This document shows, in pieces, positions 56,701-64,000 of a stretch of 64,000 nt of DNA. The DNA is taken from positions 1-64,000 of the forward strand of contig JAHBNG010000068.1 in NCBI GenBank assembly GCA_019217005.1. Direction: 5' to 3'. Under the pieces are notes generated by a model, which worked only from the letters and a program-made list of their open reading frames with translations, did not search any database and was not told the DNA's origin. The position numbers and the translations under genes were made by a program. This stretch comes from Chloroflexi bacterium TSY. GTDB taxonomy: Bacteria; Chloroflexota; Anaerolineae; Caldilineales; Caldilineaceae. Within the stretch, counting starts at the first letter, position 1. Every line of letters begins with the position of its first letter.

Positions 56701-57994
56701 AAGACTCTTTATCCAATTTGGGCTGAATTTGTGGCTGCCAGCATCAATGATGCCCGATTATTGAGGAGAGCCGAGCGCCATCGCCAACGACTGAACGCAG
56801 CACAGAAGGTAACCGAAGCAGTTGGCACAACCTTGTCGCGCAATGAAACGCTTACGAGCGTCTTGCAAACTGTCTCCGAATTGTATGAAAACAAAGCGGT
56901 TTCGCCACGCATTATGCTCTATGAAGAATCGAGCCACTCGCTCCGTTTGATCGACGCTGTTTGTGAGCGACATCAGGTGGACAATCCATTTTATGATCGT
57001 TTGCCGACTCTGCCAATCAATTCCTCTTCTTTGCCTGGCTTTTTGGCCATTCGGGCAATACAAGAGGGCGGTAAGCCGATCGGAAATATCGCCGATGTGG
57101 CGGATTCATCTTACCAACCACTGCGTCTAGATACAAAGTCTGCACTGGGTGTTGCGCTCATGAGAAGAGAAGTTTTTGGGTATTCTCCTACTGGAAAGCC
57201 CATATGCAGCGGCATTTGATGAAGAAGAAAAAGAGAACGTGCTTGCCATCGCGCGTCAGGCGCGTATTGCAATTGAACGGGCCGATCTAACGGCTGAATT
57301 ACGCTTCAAAACAAGCGTGATCGGAGCAACCTCGTGGGCAGCAGACATTGCTCATGATATCAACCGGGAGACGGGTCGTATCCGCAACCGGGTCTATTGG
57401 CTGAAACAAGAGTCAAATATTGCACAAGCAAGCAGACATTATCTTGACGAGATCGATAGCTATGCAAAACGATTGGCTGGTACCGCGGCCAAAACATCTT
57501 TTGGACCGGAAGAATTGTCACCGCTCGCCTTACATTCTCACTTGTACAAGTGGGTCGAAGAAGCGATTGATAAGCGCGATGTTGACATTGTAACCGATTA
57601 CGAGTTTGCAGAAGAAGATCTGCAGGTATCTGCCCATCCGATGGCCCTTAGTCGCAGCATCTATGACCTTGTACGAAATGCTTTAGAGGCAATGGGATGG
57701 GCAAAGCAGCAGCGATTGATCGTACGCACTTGCCTTACTCAAAATGAGCAGATCGAAATCCGTATTGAGGATAACGGACCAGGAATTGATCCGCTGGTGG
57801 CACCCAAAATTTTTCACCAACCAGCTTCAACCAAAGGTGAGGGGCGTGGCGTTGGTCTGCTCTTTATACGAGCGGCAATCGAGAATATGGGAGGGAGTAT
57901 CCGCTATATCCCGAAAGGGACGGATCAAGGTTCAGTCTTTGCGATCACATTGCAAAAAGGGTAGCAGGTTCGTGATAAGGATTCGGACTTCCTA

Positions 57995-58216
57995 ATAGCC
58001 ACATCATTTAAACTGCGGACAATTGTCCAACGGGAGTAACTGTTCACGTTATTCCCAAAGGCGACAGTCACTTCACGTTCAAGTGGGCAGGTCAGTCACA
58101 ATTGCGGCTCGCCTTGTGCGAAAAGTGACTGTCGCCTGCTCATTCAGTGCAGCAAGGTGAACTGTTATCAACGAGAAAAATGATTCTATTGTCCGAAGTT
58201 TAAGTGGCGTCTCTAT
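57995..58216. repeat. MITE-3 type repeat, long copy with inner palindrome
   Basis: Begins TAGCCACATCATTTAAACTG and ends with GAAGTTTAAGTGGCGTCTC, like the short copy at 6256-6338, but about 220 bp long. The inner GTAACTGTTCAC / GTGAACTGTTAT and GGCGACAGTCACTT / AAGTGACTGTCGCC pairs form a second, nested stem. A further GCCACATCATTTT lies at 58224-58236. It fills most of the 295-bp gap between the kinase and the REC-phosphotransferase genes. Confidence 0.65.
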
Positions 58217-58259
58217 AAGTGGGGCCACATCATTTTAAATTGTGTAGAGGAAAATCGGC

Positions 58260-59981
58260 ATGAATGCCAACGAGTGTGACGGAGAGCGGTCTATCTACCA
58301 ACGTCGTGTGCTGGTTGTTGATAATGATCCTGAATTTCGCCAGGATCACGGTGAGAATTTGAATCGATGGGGATTCCAACCTGTGCTGGCGAAGGGTATG
58401 GGAGATATGCTCATTCAGGATGCTATCGAGCTAGTCCGCAAAGAACGTTGCCAGCTGGCAATTGTGGATATGCGCTTACGCGACGATGATGACCGAAACG
58501 ATGATAGCGGATTATGCCTGGCGCCGAACTTGCTTCCGGCGCGGACAATTGTCGTGACTGGGTATGGCGATCTGGCAACGGCACGTAAAGCGCGCGATCA
58601 GTTTCAAGCATTTAACATTATCGGAAAGGAAGAAGGTCCGGGTGTCTTACTCGAGGCGATCCATTCGGCACTTGAAGATTCATGTGAAAATTACATCGAT
58701 ATTGAGTGGCCACTTTATTGTAGCCCACCTGAAATCATCCAACGCTTAGAGCTAGAGCCGGTTCGGTTACTTCAAGACCAACCGCATACTGCCATATGTA
58801 GGCTCTATGCTTCGAATGATGGTTCACCTTCTTTGACTCAGTTGAAATTAGAATCTTTAACCGATCGGTATCAGGCGCAAAAACGCGCATTATCAAGCTC
58901 AAGATCCTTGATTCTCGTGGCTCGGGGAAGAAGAAATGGGGGAGCATGGTTCCAGGAAGAAGTGATTAAGATTGCTCCAGCGCATAAAATTGATCAAGAG
59001 ATTAAAGCGTATAACGGCTATGTTCGCAATTATCTTCCACCACGTTATTCCGCACGGATCGAAGATTCTAACCATTACGAAACGTTGTGGGATATTGGTG
59101 CAATTCGCTACACAAATATAGAGAGTGGGCAATGGAAGCTCTTTCAGATATGGTATGAACAGGAAGAGACGTCGATTGACCAACTCGCTGTTGCGCTGAG
59201 AAACCTCTTCAAACAAACCTTGGATCCTTGGTATCGTCACGTTCATGGAGCACCCAAGCGAGAATGCAATCTCTTTCGGTATTATTTGTATACAATTCCT
59301 AAATTAGAACGTCTTTCATCCTATCCTGATCAAAGCCCATCGATCTCGATTGCAGATCTGCCGTTCCAATTGCGTAACCCTGTGGTATGGGTCCAAGAAA
59401 ACAAAGAACATAGCAACTTTGTATCATACTGGGAGGTAATTACGCATGGAGATCTGCATGTCAACAACATATTTGCTAATCAGAATGCTGAAACATGCGT
59501 GATCGATTATGAGCATACCGGTCCGGGGCATTTTCTGCGGGACTTTGTTGAATTAGAAGCTGATATTGTACTCAGGCTCTTTTCCTTTGAGCGTGCGCAG
59601 CTTTCTGTGGCATTTCGTCTAGCTGTCATTCTATTGACACCACGTGTGCCGGACGCACAGTTGGCCCAGTTAAACTCGATTGATGATCTAAATCTGCAAA
59701 AGGAGGTCGATAGGGTTCAAAGTCTAGTTCAGGCGGTGCGCAAACTAGCAGGTGAAGTCACTGATTTTGAACAGATGCAAGAATATTACTGGGCGTTACT
59801 GATGGATTCGTTACATTACCTGCTGCGTAGACCTCGCAAAACGGACGATAAAAACGAAGTTGAACGTGTACGGATATGGGCTCAACTTTGGTGTGCCTTA
59901 ATTTGTGAGCGGATAGAGAAATGGGATGTACAATGGCCACCAGCTGAGTGGTGTACATTTCTAAATGAAGAGGGAATATGA
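58260..59981 (+). CDS. Receiver domain fused to an APH-like phosphotransferase
   Basis: 573 aa. Residues 15-130 are a receiver domain (RVLVVDNDPEF, acceptor D70 in AIVDMRLRD, T100, Lys in NIIGKEE). Residues about 150-560 look like a kinase of the aminoglycoside-phosphotransferase fold: EEVIKIAPAHKI for the ATP-site Lys, catalytic loop THGDLHVNNIF (about 395-405) and metal-binding Asp in CVIDYEHTGPGHFLRDF (about 415). From memory it resembles the kinase-like domains catalogued in ternary-complex-associated families (TCAD9), which I cannot verify. Overlaps the ATPase gene by ATGA. Likely substrate: a neighbouring protein or a small molecule. Confidence 0.75.
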   Translation: MNANECDGERSIYQRRVLVVDNDPEFRQDHGENLNRWGFQPVLAKGMGDMLIQDAIELVRKERCQLAIVDMRLRDDDDRNDDSGLCLAPNLLPARTIVVTGYGDLATARKARDQFQAFNIIGKEEGPGVLLEAIHSALEDSCENYIDIEWPLYCSPPEIIQRLELEPVRLLQDQPHTAICRLYASNDGSPSLTQLKLESLTDRYQAQKRALSSSRSLILVARGRRNGGAWFQEEVIKIAPAHKIDQEIKAYNGYVRNYLPPRYSARIEDSNHYETLWDIGAIRYTNIESGQWKLFQIWYEQEETSIDQLAVALRNLFKQTLDPWYRHVHGAPKRECNLFRYYLYTIPKLERLSSYPDQSPSISIADLPFQLRNPVVWVQENKEHSNFVSYWEVITHGDLHVNNIFANQNAETCVIDYEHTGPGHFLRDFVELEADIVLRLFSFERAQLSVAFRLAVILLTPRVPDAQLAQLNSIDDLNLQKEVDRVQSLVQAVRKLAGEVTDFEQMQEYYWALLMDSLHYLLRRPRKTDDKNEVERVRIWAQLWCALICERIEKWDVQWPPAEWCTFLNEEGI

Positions 59982-61333
59982 CGAATAAATATACAGAACA
60001 TCATATAGACTTTCGCCAAGAGATCGCCAATCCTCTATTCCAAATTATTCGCGGCGGTGAATCTGGTGTGATTTGTGGAGTTGCGACTTTGGGTAAATCG
60101 CGCTTTCTCCAGTTTCTGTTAAGACAGGACATACATCATCACTATCTCCAAGAAGACGCCTCGAATACTCTCTTTGTCTGGGCAGACAGCAATCGCGCAC
60201 GTGAGATTTCGGAATGGGCTCTATATGAGCTGTTATTGACCGCTTTGGTAGAGGTTGCAAGCGAACTTCCTCAAGCCCACGGTGAACGAAATAGACTACT
60301 GGCCTTGCGCCGCGAAGCTATCATTGAACAGAATGGACTACTTGCTCAGCGCAACTTTGAATTTGCAACGCGGATTTTGTGTCACGAACAAAAGCTAAAA
60401 TTGGTTTTTATACTCGACGAGTTCGATGAGTTTTATCAAAAGTTATCAAGGCAGACTTTGGCAAATTTGCGCGCGGTGCGCGACGCAAATAAGTACAGTG
60501 TTTGTTACATTCTATTTATGCGCGATCACCCGATTGCTTTGCGACAACCGGATGAGTCATTGGAGGGATTCTATGAACTCATCTCGCGCTCTATTCTTTA
60601 CCTGAAACCCTATACCGAAATAGATACACGCGAAGCAATTCGTTTAATTAGTGCGCGCCGAAATCTGTCAACGGATCTGCTTTACAAGAATGCGGAAGAT
60701 GAAATCGTTCGGCTCAGCGGAGGGCATCCAGGTCTGATTGCTGCTCTATTAAACGCACTCATTACTTCTAAACCAAAGGATGAATCCTTAGAAACATGGG
60801 CGACGAACCAGGAAAACGTCCATGAGGAGTTTCGCAAGATTTGGCAGGGATTGCGTCCAGATGAACAACAAACGCTTGTCCATTTGGCTCAAAGAATGAC
60901 TACGAAGGTGCGTAACCGCAAGTCACTGGAGTTAAAGGGGATGATCCAGGTCAGCGGACGAGAGATTCAGTTCTTTACTCCACTTTTCCCCCATTACATT
61001 CTTAACCAAGCGACACTTGACGATGAAGCGCTGCGAGTCGACGCCGAGGCCGGAATTGTTTGGGTCAACGGTCGTCAATCCGAACAACTCACATCCAAAG
61101 AATTTGATCTCATGCTCCTCTTGCATGAGAGTTTGAACGAGATTCGTACCCACCAACAGATCCTCGATGGGCTCTATCCAGGTGATGAGGGATATGGGAT
61201 CAATGAGAATGCGATTGCAGCGCTTGTGGGACGAGTGCGGAAGAAGATCGAACCCAATGCCAAACGACCACGTTATCTATTGAACATTAAGGGCCGGGGG
61301 TATAAATTAGTAGATCGACCAGAGAGTGGCTAG
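59978..61333 (+). CDS. P-loop (STAND/AAA-like) ATPase with OmpR-type winged helix
   Basis: 451 aa. Walker A GVATLGKS (34-41), Walker B LVFILDEFDEF (D147-E148), then sensor-like helices and a linker helical region (about 245-340). The C-terminal 75 residues (LTSKEFDLMLLLHESLNEI ... VGRVRKKIEP ... LLNIKGRGYKL) form a PhoB/OmpR-type DNA-binding winged helix. Translationally coupled to the REC-phosphotransferase. It may be an NTP-dependent transcription switch of the module; the receiver and DNA-binding parts that usually share one protein are here in adjacent proteins. Ends 155 bp before the convergent ftsK; that gap shows only a short CTCACGG/CCGTGAG stem. Confidence 0.8.
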   Translation: MTNKYTEHHIDFRQEIANPLFQIIRGGESGVICGVATLGKSRFLQFLLRQDIHHHYLQEDASNTLFVWADSNRAREISEWALYELLLTALVEVASELPQAHGERNRLLALRREAIIEQNGLLAQRNFEFATRILCHEQKLKLVFILDEFDEFYQKLSRQTLANLRAVRDANKYSVCYILFMRDHPIALRQPDESLEGFYELISRSILYLKPYTEIDTREAIRLISARRNLSTDLLYKNAEDEIVRLSGGHPGLIAALLNALITSKPKDESLETWATNQENVHEEFRKIWQGLRPDEQQTLVHLAQRMTTKVRNRKSLELKGMIQVSGREIQFFTPLFPHYILNQATLDDEALRVDAEAGIVWVNGRQSEQLTSKEFDLMLLLHESLNEIRTHQQILDGLYPGDEGYGINENAIAALVGRVRKKIEPNAKRPRYLLNIKGRGYKLVDRPESG

Positions 61334-61487
61334 TTGCTAGTGGGACGCCAATCTCAATCGCTTTTGCGAACTCCTCACGGACCCGTGAGTAGTGTCGAAC
61401 ACCTTTCTCTTGTTGAATTCGCGTCGCAACAGACATTATCGTTTCCTCATACTTTAAGCATTACACAATGCGAATCACGTTCAATCA

Positions 61488-64000
61488 TTACATCCAAATA
61501 CGCGGGGACTCTTCGTTTTCTGTGTCTCCACCAATCACTCGTGGAGTCAATGTCTCTTGTTCGCCGCCTACAAGCAATTGACGGCCTTGACTCCCACCCT
61601 GGTCTGGTCCCAGAATACCCGCTTCTTCTAACTGATCGACCAAGCGGCTCGCCCGGTTGTAGCCAATGCGCAACTTGCGCTGCAGAAGGCTAACTGAACC
61701 GCGCCCCACTTCTTGCACCACAAGCACAGCTTCCTCAAACAGTTCGTCTCGGGAATCGAGCTTTTTCATCTCAGCGATCTCTTCGAAAAGGGGAACTTGT
61801 TCGGGAGGTGCACCATAGTTTTTGTGATCGGTCGAGCTGGGCTCCTCTACGTCCTCTGTCCAGGCTCTACCTCGTGTCTGCGGCTCCTGATGAATATCAA
61901 GCGAACCACTCATGGGAACTGTGGCCGGTGGACGCTCCTGACTGGCCGTTGTGCCGGCTCTACTACCTGCTCTTGAAGCTGCTTGACCCGAAGACGATGT
62001 TGGTCGTTTTTTTGTCCCAGATTCAGGTGAATCAAATGGTAAGTTCTTGGACCTCCCATCTGTCGAATCTGTGACCACTATTTCATCTGTCGTTCCATTG
62101 ATTAATTCTTCGGGTGGATCTTGGGCAAATTCGGCTGGAACGATCGAGTCGCCGCCACGCTGCTCGAAGCTGCGAGCGCCTTTCCAATGTCGCACCAATC
62201 GATGAATCTCATCATCGCCAACCCATGTTCCCTGCAATCTTTCCAACTTGCTTGCGTCAGGTGCCATGAAGAGCATATCACCTCTCCCAAGTAGACGCTC
62301 TGCACCGGGTACATCTAAGATCACGCGGCTGTCAATCTGACTCGTCACGGCCAGGGAAATGCGGGAAGGGAAGTTGGCTTTAATCAAACCTGTAATGACA
62401 TCCACAGAAGGGCGCTGGGTTGCAATGATGAGGTGAATGCCAACCGCGCGCGCCATCTGCGCCAGACGACAAACGTGCTTTTCAACCTCCTCAGGTGCTG
62501 CCATCATCAAGTCGGCCATCTCATCTACGATCACGACGATGTACGGGAGCGGTTTTTCTCCGCGTTTGCGCAAGTGGGTGTTGTAGCGCTCCAGGTCGCG
62601 CGCATTCACCTTACTACAGAGCGTGTAGCGCCGCTCCATCTCCTTTACGGCCCAAAACAGAACGCCGGCTGCCTTATCAACTTCTGTGACAACAGGACTC
62701 AGCAGGTGCGGAATTCCATTATAGATGCTGAGTTCCACCATTTTGGGATCCACCATCAGAAAGCGCAGTGTATCGGGCGTGTGCGTCAAAAGCAAACAGG
62801 CAATCATCGAATTGATGCCGGCCGATTTACCCGTACCGGTTGCACCCGCAATAAGCAGATGGGGCATACGTCCCAAATCGGCCACAATTGCATTGCCTTT
62901 TACATCCTCGCCCAGCGCGATGGGCAATTTCCCCTTCTCTTGTATCTGCTTAAATGCCTCGCTCTCCATCAGTTCCTTGAGTCCAACCGTATTGCTTTCT
63001 TGATTTGGCACTTCAACACCAACATAGCTTGTTCCTGGAATCGGTGCTTCGATCCGAACATTTGATGCTGCCAGAGCGAGCGCAAGATCATTGGCCAATC
63101 CAGCAATCTTGCTCACCTTCACTTTGGTACGGCGGACCTCGTTGCGTGGCTGATTATTTTCATCTTTAATTCGAACTGTTCGTTCAATGTAGCCAGGTTT
63201 GATCAAGTACTGAGTAACAGCAGGGCCTTTATACGCTCCTTCAAATGAGGCAGGAACCCCAAAAAGCGAGAGCGTGTGCTGAATCAACTTTCCTTGGTCT
63301 CGAATCCGAGAATCATTATCGACTTGTCGCTCCCAATCATCTAGCATATCGGCTGCTTTTGGGATGCGCCACTCTTGTTCTCCGCCAATGATGCGCGCTT
63401 GCAAAAAGCCGCTATCGGGTTGGGCCGCGTTTGTGGCAGGTGGACTCTTCGAGGCTGATGCACTTTTTACCGGATCGGCGACGGGGGCTTTGGGTTGACT
63501 CATATCTGGTGGTGCAACTTTCCGCACTGATCCCGTTGACGCGGGAGGCTGCTGTGGCGGATTGGGGGAGACCAAATTGGAACGAGATTCCATCGCTGGT
63601 TGCTCGGGCTGACTCATAGAGCCTATCAGCCGCTTCCATAAAGGTTCTCTTGCGGGGTTCGTTGATATATTCGTTTGAGCAGTATTTCTCGGATCGGGTT
63701 GAGAATAATTGTTTGGTTCGAATGGCGGAGGATCCATCTGTGCTTCGCGTCGTTGGGTCTGCCATGCCTGAAACCAATCCCATACTTGATAGATGTTGTC
63801 AACTAATATGCGCTCTGCAATAAAGACCACCCCAGCAATGGCGAGAAACGTGGCGAATGCCCAAGCACCCCATAACCCGATTGCCTGTTCTAATAACGAG
63901 GCCACCGTGTGACCGATCAATCCCCCTCCATCTCCTACAGATGCAGCAACTTGACGAACGTCAACCGGTACAAGCAGCGAGGCCATCATTACGTAGGCCA
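61488..64000 (-). CDS. ftsK: DNA translocase FtsK/SpoIIIE (5' end outside the window)
   Basis: At least 837 aa, still open at the window end. N-terminal hydrophobic segments (HTVASLLEQAIGLWGAWAF and FLAIAGVVFIAERIL) remain from the four-helix membrane anchor. A Pro/Gln/Ser-rich linker, the alpha/beta motor (Walker A AGATGTGKSAG, Walker B VVIVDEMADLM, IIATQRPSVDV) and, after a second low-complexity linker, the gamma winged helix (LFEEAVLVVQEVGRGSVSLL, QRKLRIGYNRASRLVDQLEE) follow. It moves chromosome ends across the division septum. Typical arrangement; the ORF converges on the ATPase gene. Confidence 0.93.
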   Translation of the reverse strand, partial: AYVMMASLLVPVDVRQVAASVGDGGGLIGHTVASLLEQAIGLWGAWAFATFLAIAGVVFIAERILVDNIYQVWDWFQAWQTQRREAQMDPPPFEPNNYSQPDPRNTAQTNISTNPAREPLWKRLIGSMSQPEQPAMESRSNLVSPNPPQQPPASTGSVRKVAPPDMSQPKAPVADPVKSASASKSPPATNAAQPDSGFLQARIIGGEQEWRIPKAADMLDDWERQVDNDSRIRDQGKLIQHTLSLFGVPASFEGAYKGPAVTQYLIKPGYIERTVRIKDENNQPRNEVRRTKVKVSKIAGLANDLALALAASNVRIEAPIPGTSYVGVEVPNQESNTVGLKELMESEAFKQIQEKGKLPIALGEDVKGNAIVADLGRMPHLLIAGATGTGKSAGINSMIACLLLTHTPDTLRFLMVDPKMVELSIYNGIPHLLSPVVTEVDKAAGVLFWAVKEMERRYTLCSKVNARDLERYNTHLRKRGEKPLPYIVVIVDEMADLMMAAPEEVEKHVCRLAQMARAVGIHLIIATQRPSVDVITGLIKANFPSRISLAVTSQIDSRVILDVPGAERLLGRGDMLFMAPDASKLERLQGTWVGDDEIHRLVRHWKGARSFEQRGGDSIVPAEFAQDPPEELINGTTDEIVVTDSTDGRSKNLPFDSPESGTKKRPTSSSGQAASRAGSRAGTTASQERPPATVPMSGSLDIHQEPQTRGRAWTEDVEEPSSTDHKNYGAPPEQVPLFEEIAEMKKLDSRDELFEEAVLVVQEVGRGSVSLLQRKLRIGYNRASRLVDQLEEAGILGPDQGGSQGRQLLVGGEQETLTPRVIGGDTENEESPRIWM

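Larger units (their letters stand above)
51484..57964 (+). pseudogene. Giant REC-multiGAF-histidine kinase, split by IS701-like element and one-base frameshift
   Basis: Removing the IS (52175-53781, with one CTAG) and one T of the five-T run at 57173-57177 gives a 1,622-aa frame. Receiver domain (1-120, D58 in LIDHRLGPGDDG), then a chain of about six GAF-type domains (about 135-1380), a dimerisation helix with His in DIAHDINRETGRI (about 1418) and a HATPase domain (NALEAM, EDNGPGID, GRGVGLLFIRAA). The IS joint reads FDGQELGSGFLCDQFKKTG. AGGAGGAGG precedes the ATG, with TATACT at 51446. As read it makes a 236-aa REC-GAF stub; the T run may be a sequencing error, but the IS is real. Confidence 0.8.

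Noticed and set aside
61361..61400. Terminator between the ATPase gene and ftsK
   Set aside because: Only a short 7-bp stem (CTCACGG/CCGTGAG) without a T run.

Overview
The window looks like a chromosomal segment of a Chloroflexota-type bacterium (Caldilinea/Ardenticatena-like). The grounds are indirect: moderate GC, a large set of multi-GAF hybrid kinases, a PreP-like M16C peptidase, a CinA/nucleotidyltransferase fusion, PTPS-related membrane proteins and heme A synthase, all packed with IS elements and miniature elements. No rRNA or ribosomal-protein genes are present to confirm this.

Layout. 0-12.9 kb: the window opens inside the terminal repeat of an IS. Then come an ECF sigma factor with an in-frame TGA, a TIM-barrel glycosidase-like gene, a 589-aa protein of unknown family, a GNAT acetyltransferase, and a catabolic cluster (DapA-like aldolase, isochorismatase remnant, beta-propeller lyase-like protein, frameshifted Gfo/Idh oxidoreductase). 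Heme A synthase, an ATP-grasp protein and a conserved hypothetical follow. 12.9-28.4 kb: an accessory zone that begins beside a selenocysteine tRNA (selC). It holds five full-size IS elements (one nested in another, two tandem at one TTA site), three kinds of miniature element, a pentapeptide-repeat membrane protein, an Mrr-like nuclease beside a phospholipase-D-like gene broken by two miniature elements, a candidate small RNA, a DNA glycosylase gene split by 2.6 kb of IS, a PD-(D/E)xK-like protein and a tyrosine recombinase with an amber codon. 28.5-48.9 kb: mostly ordinary genes (alpha/beta hydrolase, DUF4062-like, DinB-like, two coupled membrane proteins, Nudix, pheT, a YbbA/YbbP/TesA-like operon, CinA-nucleotidyltransferase, pyrD, PreP-like peptidase).

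49.0-61.3 kb: the most interesting block, four same-strand signalling genes. They are an S1-S1-REC-GAF-histidine kinase; a roughly 1,620-aa REC-multiGAF-kinase broken by an IS701-like element and a one-base T-run insertion; a REC domain fused to an APH-like phosphotransferase; and a P-loop ATPase with an OmpR-type winged helix, overlapping the previous gene by ATGA. I read this as a phosphorelay feeding an NTP-dependent switch or DNA-binding output, possibly related to bacterial ternary conflict/signalling systems. The window closes with ftsK, running off the end.

Many interrupted genes can be rebuilt exactly by removing the insertion plus one target duplication. Several others are broken by single-base homopolymer indels, so sequencing error must be excluded before calling them dead.
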